In this document: positions 31,787 through 41,982 of the stretch, piece by piece | Layout: every line of letters starts with the position of its first letter | How positions within the stretch are numbered: the stretch's first letter is position 1 | Source of the DNA: Apostichopus japonicus | Taxonomy: Eukaryota; Echinodermata; Holothuroidea; Aspidochirotida; Stichopodidae | Direction: 5' to 3' | DNA: 64,000 nucleotides | Assembly (NCBI RefSeq): GCF_037975245.1 | Contig: NC_092580.1 | Span: forward strand, 34,193,001 to 34,257,000 | Notes under the pieces: generated by a model | What the model saw: the letters and a program-made list of their open reading frames with translations, nothing else | What the model was told of the DNA's origin: nothing | Databases searched by the model: none | Position numbers and translations under genes: made by a program

Positions 31787-32730
31787 GTGGGCAGCAGATT
31801 TGCGTGGCACCAGGCGCGGACTAGATTTGGCTATGCTCCCTTACAAGTTTACTTTCTGGGGTGTACAGGATTTCGGTGGCCAATCTGTCACTTTCCAACT
31901 TGTGGCGTGAAAGCATCTGAGTTGTATGTGATGCTGTGGGATGTCATTGCAAAGCTACAAGATTGGGGATTTACAATTGACTGTATTTTGCAGGATGGTG
32001 GAGCAGCAAACAGACAATTTATTAATTTACATTTTAGTAAGGTACCAACAGATAGTAAGTATCTTGCGGCAAACATTGTAAATCCATCAAGAGTAGTGGC
32101 CATGTGCCAGGATTTCTCACATATTGTTAAGAAGATTAGAAATGGCATGATGAAGAGCGGTGATCACCCATCACCCATCAAAACACGTAAACTTCAACTC
32201 AATGGAAATTATATTGTATGGCAGCAATGGATAGACGCTGTTAAGTGGGATCGGAAAGTTAACAGCAGACCTATTCATCAGAAGATTTCCGATTCACACT
32301 TATTTCCTGATTCGTCTGAGAAGATGAGGAATCACCTGGCCGAGGAAATGCTTGATGCAGATGCTTTAAACCTCCTTAAATATTACAGAGCAAGCTTGAT
32401 GAACGGAAATGGTCTCGATAGCACAATTGAATTGCTGGAAACAACCAGTAAAATTATTCAAATCTTCAGAGATAACCGGCCAATTAAGGATGTACATGAT
32501 GACAGAATTGCCACTCTGGGTAAAGCCTGCAAATTTTTTCAAGATTGGAGAAACTGTGCTCTGACAAATGTCCATGTCCCTGACAAAGAGAAAAGAAAAT
32601 GCATCCCCTCAACAGAATGCTGTGATGACATCGAATCTCTCCTGTTGTCATTCCAGAGATTTGCCGGATTCATCTGGAGGAATATCCAAATGGATACATT
32701 ATACCATCTCGTTTTAATTCTGATATTATT
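31787..32730 (+). pseudogene. P-like transposase, core to C-terminal part, unit B
   Basis: Recognisable from about 31838: FLGCTGFRWPICHF, LYVMLWDVIAKLQDWGF, DCILQDGGAANRQF (second acidic block), CQDFSHIVKKIRNGM (the D..H..K.IRN block), WQQWIDAVKWDR, MRNHLAEEML and LDSTIELLETTSKI. This is the order in P/THAP9 transposases. The frame loses one base at about 32652 (GTCATTCC against GTCATTTCC in unit A) and is cut at 32730 by the LTR retrotransposon. The last segment continues at 38145. Confidence 0.8.
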
Positions 32731-32979
32731 TGTTATATATTAAGAGTTTAGTAACATGTGCAAATAAAAGAAGTTTGTGTGCAATATGTAGATCGTGTGC
32801 ACACCACCCTAAGTATTATGAAAGGCCATGCATACCAATGTATTGTATTCTAATAATGTAATGAAAATAAACTACTCAGACACACTCAGGCTGTTGACCA
32901 CGAAAGACCGTCTCCGGGTACTCTATATGTCTCTCTTGGAACCTTTCGGTTTTGTTTACACCTTTTCCAAGATATAAAA
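32731..32979 (+). repeat. Left LTR, unit B
   Basis: 249 bp; lacks three bases (CTCTATATG against CTCTATAATATG). It is followed by the presumed primer site TTGGCGACGAGG. Confidence 0.92.
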
Positions 32980-33031
32980 TTGGCGACGAGGATGCTGTTA
33001 AATAATATACGCTAAACAAGCCAACGAAATA

Positions 33032-33688
33032 ATGGCTGTTTTTGGCCATGTCGGAGTTTTCGACGAAAAGCTGGAATTGTTTGCAGATTACGCAGATAGA
33101 TGTGACGCTTTCATCGCAGCGAATGATGTAGCAGAGGAAAAACGTGCTAAGTTTTTCCTTGCTGTGGTGGGTGTAATCGCCTACAGATTATTGAAAGATT
33201 TATGTAGTCCTAATCTACCGAACACTAAGAGTTACGGAGATTTAAAGAAACTACTACAGGATCACTATTCACCACGTTCAATCGTCATCGCAGAAAGACA
33301 TAGATTCTGGACAGCTACCCAAGGGGAGAACGAATCTATATCATGCTTCATAGTCAGACTCAAAAATGTAAGTGCCCATTGCAATTTCGGGACCTTTTTG
33401 GAAGAAGCCCTACGTGACCGTTTGGTTTCTGGATTACATGCCAAAATGTCCAAAACTCAAACGCATCTACTATTTGTGGCTGATCTAACTTTTGACAAGG
33501 CTAAAAATAAATGCTTAGCTGATGAAATGGCTTATATTGCTACCAAAGATTACCTGCATACAACTAATATAGACGCAACTAATGCCGTGTATAGTGGACA
33601 ACCAACCCATCGCTTCAAAGGCAAAGCTCATGGCAGTCGAGGCTCATTTCGTTACAAATGTAAGGGCTGTGGAGGTGAGTACAAGTGA
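33032..33688 (+). pseudogene. gag: Gag of the LTR element, unit B
   Basis: 98% identical to 643-1299, with the same Gag blocks and the same TGA inside the first zinc knuckle (CKGC-GGEYK-stop). Here the knuckle histidine is changed to tyrosine. The second knuckle is damaged downstream, because HLQRVC is replaced by a deletion (CATACATGGTCACC). Confidence 0.9.
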
Positions 33689-34019
33689 GCTGATTGTCCA
33701 TACAAGGAAGTTACGTGCCATAACTGTAAACGGAAAGGTCACATACATGGTCACCACATGGTTCCAGTGAAAGTACCAACACCAGGAACAGAGGAGGGTT
33801 AAGACCAAATAATTTAAAAGCGGGACATGCTAATACCTAGCACGTGGCCGATGGCAATCAAGGAGGCAGAGGACAGCGTGTATGTTGATGGCGTTCAGGA
33901 TGAAAGGTACCAGTCTGAAGGTTTTGGACTATACAATGTCACTAGTAATTACAGTGTGTCACCTTACAGGATTCGTATGTCGGTAGGGAAAGGGAAAGCA
34001 GATAATATTTCTATGGAAA
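33689..34019 (+). pseudogene. Zinc-knuckle remainder and protease start, unit B
   Basis: Corresponds to about 1300-1650. The MEIDTG active site at about 34012-34029 is followed by the same TAG as in unit A; protease continues in a different frame from 34020. Confidence 0.72.
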
Positions 34020-35552
34020 TTGACACTGGTTACTAGGTCAACGATTTCAGAATCTGCTTACATGTCAGAGTTAGCCAATATGTACCCTTTAAAGAAGTGT
34101 GATTTTGCTTTACGCAGTTATACAGGTGAGCTAATTCCTACATTAGGCTACGTTATTGTACCTGTTAAGTTTAAGTCTAGAACTTCCCACCTGGCTGATA
34201 TCATTGTTGTACAAGGTAAATGCCCATCTTTGTTTGGTCGAGATTTATTGCAAAAGATAAACTTAGATTGGAACCAAATATTCAATGTGAAATCCGAACC
34301 GCAGTTAAGACAAAAAGGTCAAAATCATTTGGGTGACATTGGTGCTTTAAGAAAATCTGAAATTGTGCTTCCTACTTGCCAACCTTGTGATCCTGAAGGT
34401 TTTCGTGAGCTTCTAGAGAAGCATCGTAAACTATTTTCTGATAAAGATACAGTGATTAAAGATTTTACAGCTTCTCTGAAATTAAAACCGAATGCAAAAT
34501 CGACTTATCAAAAGTCTAGAGCCGTTCCTTATTCCATGGTTGACAAGGTGGAACAAGAATATAAAAGGCTAATTGAAGCAGATATCCTAACCCCAGTAAC
34601 GTCTAGTAAGTGGGCGTCCCCCACTGTACATGTACCTAAAGCAAATGGATCTGTAAGGGTCTGTGGAGACTACAAACAGGTCAATGGTGTTATTGAAGAT
34701 GATGGGTATAGGCTTCCTAATGTGCAAGATTTGTTTGCGAAATTGGCCCAGGAAGGCTCACAACCCAAAGTATATTCTGTAATCGATCAAACTGGTGCAT
34801 TCAATCAATTGTTCTTAGATGCAGAATCGGCGCAGTTGCTAGTTTTGAATACGCATAAAGGTTTATTAGCTCCTAAGCGTCTCTGTTTCGGCGTAAAAAC
34901 GGCTCCTGTGCTATTTCAATCCACTATGGACAAAATATTGACGGGTATTCCTCATGTATTTTGTTATGTAGATGATATCCTTGTTGCGACAAACAATGTC
35001 GAAGAACATCTTAAGATTCTAAGACTTCTGTTCGATAGACTTGATAAGTATAATGAGCGCTTAAATGCAAGCAAATGTCAATTCTTCAAACCACAAGTCC
35101 AATATTTAGGTCATGATCTAAGCGGTAAGGGCATTCAACCAGTTCAAGACCAAATTGAAGCAATAATGCGTGCGCCAAGACCTACCAATGTTTCAGAGCT
35201 AAAGTCGCTTTTGGGAATAGTTAATTACTATGGCAAGTTTGTTGAAAATTTAGCTTCCAAACTTCACCCCTTGTATACATTGCTGCAACACAAGTCGGAA
35301 TGGAGTTGGTCCAACGAGTGTGAGCAAGCTTTCATGTATGTAAAAACTGTCCTAACAGGCGATAAAGTACTAATTCATTATAACCCTACGAAAACACTGG
35401 CATTGAGCGTAGACGCGAGTCCCTATGGGTTAGGTGCGATTATAAGCCACAAGTTAAGCGATGGTACTGAGCGTCCTATAGCCTATGCTTCCAGGACACT
35501 CAGTTCAGCAGAAAAAACCATGCCCAAATTGATAAAGAGGGGCTTGCTATAA
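34020..35552 (+). pseudogene. pol: Protease end, reverse transcriptase and RNase H start, unit B
   Basis: A 510-residue open frame: STISESAYMSELANMY and FGRDLLQKI (protease), RT core with WASPTVHVPK, VCGDYKQVNG, LCFGVKTAPVLFQ, YVDD at about residue 316, YLGHDLSG, SLLGIVNYYGKF, then RNase H LSVDASPYGLGA at about residue 461. The apparent start is inside the protease and is not a real initiation site. The frame ends at TMPKLIKRGLL-stop because of a one-base loss shared with unit A. Confidence 0.93.
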
Positions 35553-35575
35553 TATTCGGGTTAAAGAAGTTCCAC

Positions 35576-37291
35576 TTGTATCTTTACGGTCGTAAATTTA
35601 CCTTGGTGACAGACCACCAACCTTTGACCCGCATATTTGGTCCAAAGTCAGCGATACCGCCTTTAGCTGCAGCGCGGATGCAACGCTGGGCTCTCATTTT
35701 AGCGGGTTATCAATATGAGATAGTCTATCGCACTTCTACACAAAACGCCAATGCGGATCTTTTAAGTAGATTGCCGTTACAAGACAAACTAACTCAAATT
35801 ACAGATCCTGATGAATGTTATGTTTTCTCTACCGTAGTCGATCAGCTTCCTGTTACAGCTGAGACGATTGCGAAGGCCACTAACCAAGACATTGTTTTAA
35901 CAAAAGTATACGAATATACCTTGTCTGGATGGCCAAAACATTGTGAGAAGGAAGAATTGAAACCATATTGGACAAGACGGTTAGAACTTTCATTAGAAAA
36001 TGGTTGCATATTATGGGGTAGACGTGTTATTATTCCGCAACAATGTCAGCAACACATTTTAAATGAATTGCATGATTGTCACACCGGTATGTCTCGTATG
36101 AAATCTCTGGGTAGATCTTTTGTCTGGTGGCCAGGCATGGATTATGACATCGAGGACCTAGTTAGATATTGTTCTGTTTGTTCAAATGAACAGAACACCC
36201 CAAGGAAAACACCTCTAATTCTTTGGCCTTGGGCTACCGAACCATGGCAGAGAATTCACCTAGATTTTGCAGAAATTAATGGCCAACAGTTTCTGTTACT
36301 GGTTGATAGTCATTCTAAGTGGCTTGAAGTTTTCCCCATGTCGAGTACAACAGCTTCAGCTACGGTTTCCAAGTTGCGAACAGTATTTGCTCAGTTTGGT
36401 CTTCCTGTACAAGTTGTGACTGATAATGGTCCACAGTTCATTGCAGAGGAATTCAAAGGTTTTCTTCAAACTAACTCTGTTCAACATACTTTGACCCCTC
36501 CATACCACCCTTCTAGCAATGGCTTGGCAGAAAGATATGTTCAAACTTTCAAGAGAATGTTTAAGAAATCAGAAACAAAGTTTGCTTGTTTACAGCATAA
36601 GGTTGCACACATTCTATTTCAGTATAGAAATATTCCCCACACAACTACTGAAAAGACCCCAGCAGAGCTCTTTTTGAAAAGAACCCCCCGAACCAAGCTT
36701 ACACTTGTTAAGCCATCTCTAAAACGTTCGGTCGAGTACCGTCAGGCTAAATCTAAATTCTATCAAGATGGTGTAAATCCGAAAATGATATCCTTCGACC
36801 TATATCAGTCGGTAAAAGTCCGACATTTGAGAGGAGGAAAGGTTAAGTGGATACCTGGGACAATAGTTGAGGTTAAAGGTCCACAAACCTATTTGGTTAG
36901 AACACCAGGGAACAACCGTCGGTATGTGCATGCTAATCACCTTAGGCATGATGATTCTAGACGTCAAAATGCTAATCCTGAAATGGATATTGAAAATCCA
37001 AATCAGGATACCAGGTTTTCACCCAGTGCCATAAGGTTTCCTTCTGTACCACATACTTCTATGGTTCCAGAAATCAAGCCAGATCCCTCACCATCTGTTA
37101 ATACGTCTCCATCTAAAGCTTCATCTCATATTCCTATTGATTCTAAATTTCAAAACTTTGATGAGCAAACCCCTATTTCTACGCCAGCAAAAACCAAACC
37201 TAGTTCAAAACTTTCTAGTCCTGGAGATTCTTGTGTCGTAAAAACCAGGTCCGGTAGAGTTGTCCGACCACCTAAGTTTTTAAATTTGTAA
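35576..37291 (+). pseudogene. pol: RNase H end and integrase, unit B
   Basis: A 571-residue open frame in the register lost at 35552: RNase H TDHQPL and ANADLLSRLPL, then integrase with HHCC zinc residues, WWPGMD, the D-D-35-E triad (LDFAE at about 229, VTDNGPQF at about 283, NGLAERY at about 319), a GPY/F-like end and a Ser/Pro-rich tail closing with SGRVVRPPKFLNL. This is the full 3' end of pol, with none of the stops seen in unit A. Confidence 0.93.
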
Positions 37292-37539
37292 CTTTATGTT
37301 CGACAGACATCAATAGTGTATTTTTATATCATGTTTCATGATTCGGTATGTCAGTGATGTTATTGGTTTGTGTATTGTGAAAGTTGTATATTTTGATATC
37401 TCCAATAGTTTAGTCGTGTAGTATTTTTGTAGTAGATTACTTGTCAAAGTGAATTCGTATTTTCCGTTATTATTTTGCTAATATTATATGTTCGTTGTTG
37501 CAATAATAAAATAGTGGTCTCATAGCTACAAGGGAGGAT

Positions 37540-38139
37540 TGTTATATATTAAGAGTTTAGTAACATGTGCAAATAAAAGAAGTTCGTGTGCAATATGTAG
37601 ATTGTGTGCACACCACCCTAAGTATTATGAAAGGCCATGCATACCAATGTATTGTATTCAGTGGCGTAGGAAGGTACTTTTGAGTGGGGGGGGCTGAAGA
37701 CTGATGGCCGGCCTGGGGGAGGGGTCTAAGGGGAGAGGGTGTCCCCCTCCCCCTTTGGATTTTTTTTTTTGCATTTCCAGGTGGCCTCAGATGCAATTTG
37801 GTGAAATATAGCACACTCCATTTTGTAAAGAATTTTGCATTTTCACCTGGCCTTAAATGCAATTTGGTGCTCCAAATGAGATTTTTTTCTCATTTGGAAA
37901 TGAAAAAGGGGTTTTCTGACTTGCGGAGCGGGGGGGCGGAATGATACTTCCGCCCCCCCCCCATATTTTTCACTGGTGGGCTGGCGCCCCCCGGTTCCTA
38001 CGCCCTTGATTGTATTCTAATAATGTAATGAGTATAAACTACTCAGGCTGTTGACCACGAAAGACTGTCTCCGGGTACTCTATAATATGTCTCTCTTGGA
38101 ACCTTTCGGTTTTGTTTACACCTTTTCCAAGATATAAAA
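37540..38139 (+). repeat. Right LTR, unit B (interrupted)
   Basis: Right LTR split by the 350 bp element at 37660-38009 and missing ACACACTCAG-type sequence near 38045. It is preceded by the polypurine tract AAGGGAGGAT at 37530-37539. Confidence 0.9.
37660..38009. mobile_element. hAT-like MITE in the unit B right LTR
   Basis: 350 bp, absent from the other three LTRs. Ends AGTGGCGTAGGAAGG and GGTTCCTACGCCCTTGA form inverted repeats. TTGTATTC is duplicated at 37652-37659 and 38010-38017. An 8 bp duplication with CAGTGGCGTAG-type ends suggests hAT. Inside, a GCATTT...CCTCAGATGCAATTTGG block is repeated twice. No coding potential. Confidence 0.88.
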
Positions 38140-38144
38140 TTATT

Positions 38145-38341
38145 GAGAACCATTTCTGTCAACAAAGAGATCTGCATAATGGCAATGCCACACACCCTAC
38201 ATACTCTTCTTATTGTTCCACAATTAATTCTATTATTTTAGGTCAGTCACTAAAATCCAGAGGAAGAAATCAAATGCTGGTGTAGCATCTGCAAAACCTT
38301 TCAGCTTTTATGTTCATCAATCTCTAGTAAAGAAGATGTAG
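38145..38341 (+). pseudogene. P-like transposase, C-terminal end, unit B
   Basis: The 3' part of the transposase after the LTR element: ENHFCQQRDLHNGNATHPTY..., the conserved C-terminal NxFxxxR...NPT segment of this family, then ILGQSLKSRG. A one-base deletion (GGAAGAAAT against GGAAGGAAAT in unit A) breaks the tail before the TAG at 38339-38341. Exon 2 of the opposing helicase begins 62 bp further on. Confidence 0.75.
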
Positions 38342-38403
38342 TATGTATAGTGTGTTTATCTTGAAGTTAGATTTTTACAGATATTTATAATTATTAGTAT
38401 TAC

Positions 38404-38580
38404 CATTCATATTCAGTAAGCAGTCTGAGTTGACTTTCTCAACATCATAGTTAAGGGCAAATAGTTTCATAGGACGTTCCCCATGTGGTAGTGGTGTTGC
38501 CAAGGATTTCACCATATGCTTTGTTCCATTTGAGCAATCCAGGCCTTGGCTTAGCTCATGAACAGCAGTAATTAAATCCA
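38404..38580 (-). CDS. PIF1-family DNA helicase, exon 2, unit B
   Basis: A 177 nt exon between a polypyrimidine/CAG acceptor (CTTTTTCAG) and a GTAATA donor. It encodes the segment joining the two motor halves: ITAVHELSQGLDC, LATPLPHGE and MKLFALNYDVEKVNSD, matching the PIF1 pattern of a PL...LF..N..V...N block. It ends in phase 1 (AATG|), which joins in frame to exon 3 (GC|ACTATG) at 29379. This phase match across about 9 kb is the main evidence that exons 1-2 and exon 3 are one gene with the transposase in intron 2. Confidence 0.75.
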
Positions 38581-39063
38581 CTGAAAAAGATGAGCAAATT
38601 AAAAAACATGAGAAAGTGATTTCATCAGTTGCATTTGAATTCATATCAAGCTTATACACAATATGCTAATACTTAAGTTAACATAGGGTTTTTGGTTTTA
38701 ATGAAACCTACAGGTATGCCCAAAAAAAAAGCTCCTATTTCAACTTGATCAATAAGTTTGTTTCGTTAGAAACAGTGAGAAAGTCTCAGTTACTGTTTTA
38801 CTTTTCAATTTTGATTAAAATGATCATGCATGATTTACTGCACCAAGGTCATATTTAATTATTTTAAGTCTTGTAAGCAGATATGATACCTTCAAAGGCT
38901 CAAAATAGAGCTGGCAGGAAGGATAAACATTTATATATTTTTAATTCAAAATGTGTTAATGCTGATCAGTGAAAATTAAATGAGATACTGTATATAGTCT
39001 AAAATCCTATAGAAGTAAAAGTCTATCAGTAATAATGTAATGCTGTAAAATTGTGCTTCTTAC
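38581..39063 (-). other. Helicase intron 1, unit B
   Basis: 483 bp, same as 5856-6340 with small indels. No other feature seen. Confidence 0.6.
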
Positions 39064-39618
39064 CTTCATTTTGTCTGTATACTTTGGTTAAGACAAACTG
39101 GTGAGGAACAAAACTCTTCAGTAAAGTTTCACTCAATATCATGTCACCAGGATCATTGAAGTGATGGTTGGGTACTGGTTTCAGCTGAAAAAATCACCTG
39201 CAAGGATCACTTGCATGCCACCAAAGGGCAGAGATTTTCACGATCACGAACTCTTCTGCTGATGACCTCGATTTGCAGGAACACTTTTCTTAATATCATA
39301 GATACCTCATCTATGATAAGGGTATCAGTAGATATGATACCATCTCTAATTCTTTTGTAGTCGATGTTGTTTCGGATCTTATGTATGATTTCATCATCGG
39401 TATACCGTCCATCACTTATACCAAAAAAAAACATGCAGGGTTGTCCCTCCTACAGCAACTGCTGCTAGACCAGTTGAAGCAGTCATCTTAACATTTCGGT
39501 TCAATCCTGTAAGGGAATGCTCTATGGATTTGATAAGATTTGTTTTACCAGTTCCAGCTTGGCCAAGAACGAAAAAATTATGGCCCTTCTTTGCTGCTGC
39601 AACAATCTCTGATTCCAT
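39064..39618 (-). pseudogene. PIF1-family DNA helicase, exon 1 (N-terminal motor half), unit B
   Basis: PIF1 helicases are 5'-3' SF1B DNA helicases. This exon encodes the ATP-binding half: Walker A GQAGTGKT at about residues 19-26, TASTGLAA, TTLHVFF, Walker B LIIDEVSM, then (in other frames) a PFGG..VILGGDFFQL segment and FVLTKVYRQNE before a GTAAGA donor at 39063. ATG at 39618 is chosen because it precedes Walker A by the usual distance; a Q-motif-like SLTLFN just upstream is open, so the true start may be further out. Reading needs three frame corrections, at a nine-T run (minus strand), near AATCTCTGCCC and at a six-T run before CAGCTG. All three recur in unit A, so either decay predates the duplication or the same errors recur. 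Confidence 0.8.
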
Positions 39619-39949
39619 GTTGAATAAAGTAAGTGAAGCTAGTGCAGTACCATGTTATACAGGGGACCATGTGGCAATCATGCTGAAAATGTGATTCTCT
39701 TAAAATTTGGTTGTCATTTAATAACCAAATTGTTAATAACACTTTTCTTTTTCATTTACTTTGTGGGTCATTGTAGTTCATTTTACTGGATGTGTAACAT
39801 GTATATTTAACCATAACTGCTTTCTATATATGAAACGCTATTAAAAACTAAAGGAATCTTAACCACTTTCACTATCATTACAGTGTTTTGTTTTTGTTTT
39901 GTTTTTGGTCACTCGTGCCTTGTGGTACGGTGTGCTAGCGCAAATGATT
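39619..39949. other. 5' flank of the helicase gene inside the transposon, unit B
   Basis: Same as 6896-7226. It lies between the helicase start and the promoter-like subterminal repeat. Confidence 0.5.
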
Positions 39950-40053
39950 AAACTTTTCATTATGTCATCTGTACCCGTCTTCCTCCAATGGGATCGTTCG
40001 TGACCAACCAGTGACGTCATTCAAAATGGCGAAAAGAATTGGATTGTCGTGAT
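39950..40053 (-). repeat. Right subterminal inverted repeat of the large transposon (unit B)
   Basis: Inverted match to 25800-25904, directly next to the terminal palindrome. It lies about 330 bp upstream of the helicase start at 39618 and carries TGACGTCA and CCAAT-type boxes, so it is a candidate promoter for the minus-strand helicase gene. Confidence 0.82.
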
Positions 40054-40144
40054 CACAGGCACTCGTAACGTTACGTAGGTGTATAGTATATAAACACGCC
40101 GTGTTTATATACTATACACCTACATAACGTTACGAGTGCCTGTG
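40054..40144. repeat. Right terminus: 91 bp near-perfect palindrome (unit B)
   Basis: Two 45 bp arms surround a single central base and have one mismatch (ACGTAGG against CCTACAT). The outer arm is the terminal inverted repeat, so the right end is effectively two termini head to head. The DNA could form a long hairpin. Unit A has the same structure at 7331-7421. Confidence 0.88.
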
Positions 40145-40152
40145 GTCGATAT

Positions 40153-40834
40153 CTACAATAGTAGTTATTAGTGTGCAATTGTATAGAAATATAATGACAC
40201 TGGAAAGATTCAATGCTCACAAAAGTAATAATCGTTTACAATATGACAATGCAATTCTAGAGGTTTATGACTGTGTTCTATCACGTTATTCTTTTAAGGC
40301 ATGTAGGTTGATACTACTGATATAATAGCATTGAACGTACAGAACGCACGTTGCGTGAAAAAAAAAGGCTGTAATCGTCTACACGAATATCACTAGCTAA
40401 TTGAACATGTTGGTATTGGGCATATACAGGCAATATCGTTAGGCTCGTAATACCTAGGCTCCCTTGTGGTAATGGAGAGGCCATCTTTTCGAGATAATCA
40501 TGGTGTATTTCGAGATAAATCCGTGCATACGTACGTAAGTACGTACGTTAGGTTTGACGTTATATATGATAACGGATTGTGTAGCCTATATCATGTCAAT
40601 CATATGGTGTTGGTAAATCCCAATGAACAAGGTGGCTGATCTCCTAATTGTGACCATCTTGGCAAAACTGGTCACGACTTACAAAGATATCCGGTTAATG
40701 TTCGCCCAGTGTCATAACATTGTGATAAGTGAAAGACATACCAAAGGGAAATTAACACGTAGTAAACCTTGGGCGCAGACACTGATGACCGATTTTATTA
40801 GATTCATTTCAGAGCGGTCGATAAGTTCAGACCA
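40153..40834. other. Non-coding, unit B
   Basis: Counterpart of 7430-8110, no gene recognised. Confidence 0.5.
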
Positions 40835-40888
40835 GTTACATGCATAGGCGTACGAGGCGGGGGGCAGGGGGCAGACTGCCCCCCCCCC

Positions 40889-41113
40889 AAATTTCCAGAG
40901 GACAAGAAATTCGGGCAAAAGTCCTGAAAAATTCGGGCAGCCTAAGAGGAGAAAAAAATATATATATATATTTTTTTTTTCTCCTCTTAGGCTGCCCGAA
41001 TTTTTCAGGACTTTTGCCCGAATTTCTTGAAAAAAAATATATATATATTTTTAATCTCCTCTTAGGCTGCCCGAATTTTTCAGGACTTTTGCCCGAATTT
41101 CTTGTCCTCTGGA
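40889..41113. repeat. Inverted and direct hairpin cassette, unit B
   Basis: Same arrangement of TTCGGGC/GCCCGAA blocks around A/TA/T spacers as at 8165-8392. Confidence 0.8.
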
Positions 41114-41114
41114 A

Positions 41115-41148
<34 letters not shown>

Positions 41149-41153
41149 AATAT
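41112..41153. repeat. (AT)n microsatellite, unit B
   Basis: About 40 bp of AT repeat with one AC interruption. Confidence 0.92.
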
Positions 41154-41330
41154 GCAGTAGCTTGCCCGAATCTTTTTCAAATTTTTGCCCGACAATTCTA
41201 TGATTTTCTTTATTTAGCATCATGATGCCCGAATATTTCCGTGTAACACCACCGTAAGCGCAGTTCATCTGGGCTACCACGCTTTTTGCACGATCAATTT
41301 TTTTCTAACTAGTCAATTGTTTACCTGGAC

Positions 41331-41982
41331 CAAGGGTGGCGGAACCGGGGGGGCACAGGGGGCACGTGCCCACCACTTTGCCTCAGGTTAAAAATGTGCC
41401 TTTTTTCTACATAAAAATTGAGGTGCCTCAAATTAGCAAGAGACCAGGGAACCAGAATGAACACTCGGGAAGGGCCGTTTCCGGCCATCTGAGGGGTTTG
41501 TAAAACCAAAAATTTTATAGTAGCTCCGCGCCAACCGATGGTGGCGCTCCGCTCAGATAGTCGTGCATACAACTTTGCAAATCCTGGCTAAGCCTGTGCC
41601 TTTTAATGAATTTCTGTGGGGCAAACTCAAATCTATTTCGAATGGAAAAAAATTGTTACGATATTAACAAGAAAAAAACTCTAATTCGGAAGATTCCTAC
41701 ATTAGCAACTAGTATGATTTCACCTCATTTTGTCTCAAAAGAAATCTTGTTCTTGGTTTCCCAATTTGCGCATTGGATATTGCAGTGCTAGTATGCATAT
41801 TTTCCTTTGGGGGGGGGGGGCGTTGATGGAGTGATGTGTATACACAAATATGATAAAATGCAATAAGAGTTATAAAGGGTACTAAATATAAGGCTGCATC
41901 AGTCCAATCGAATTTCTGCAAAGTGCCCTTTGATGTCGGTGCCCCCCCCCCCCCCAGTTTAAAAGTGCTTCCGCCGCCCTTG
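41331..41982. mobile_element. Nested TIR element with 8 bp duplication, unit B
   Basis: Counterpart of 8655-9303, with ACCTGGAC at 41323-41330 and 41983-41990. Confidence 0.85.

Larger units (their letters stand above)
1..32392. repeat. Tandem unit A (first copy of the duplicated block)
   Basis: The sequence from 1 to about 23905 reappears in the same order and orientation from about 32393 to 64000. Matching anchors are the gag start (643 and 33032), helicase exon 1 (6895 and 39618), a 246 bp TIR element (10632 and 43310), the Ser/Thr repeat (15080 and 55830) and the final bases (23905 and 64000). The 23905-32392 part, with the fucosyltransferase and the left half of the large transposon, is seen only once because the window ends before its second copy would appear. 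About 12 of 657 bases differ in gag. The duplication is seen directly; whether it is genomic or an assembly artefact cannot be decided here. Confidence 0.9.
32731..38139 (+). mobile_element. Ty3/gypsy LTR retrotransposon (K02A2.6/Mag-like), unit B
   Basis: Same insertion as 339-5418, at the same place in the transposase and with the same TTATT duplication (32726-32730, 38140-38144). It inserted before the units separated. Pol is in better condition than in unit A. Its right LTR holds a 350 bp TIR element. Confidence 0.95.
25486..40144. mobile_element. Large P-superfamily-like DNA transposon carrying transposase and PIF1 helicase-PHD genes
   Basis: The left end starts CACAGGCACTCGTAACGTTA and the right end is its reverse complement, giving about 45 bp inverted repeats with two mismatches. 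The flanks are GTCGATGT (25478-25485) and GTCGATAT (40145-40152), an 8 bp target duplication with one difference. An 8 bp duplication and termini starting with CA fit the P superfamily, as does the THAP9/P-like transposase inside. The element also holds a PIF1 helicase-PHD gene on the opposite strand. Later insertions account for about 6.9 kb (an LTR element that itself holds a 350 bp element, 32731-38139, and a TIR element, 26884-27986), so the original was roughly 8 kb. Both genes carry stops or frameshifts, so this copy is probably not autonomous. Confidence 0.82.

Noticed and set aside
28628-39618. Helitron as the source of the PIF1 helicase
   Set aside because: No Rep/HUH domain, and the region is bounded by TIRs with a target duplication, which Helitrons lack.
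25800-40053. Subterminal inverted repeats as the true ends of the transposon
   Set aside because: No matching flanking duplication there; the outer CACAGG termini have an 8 bp duplication.
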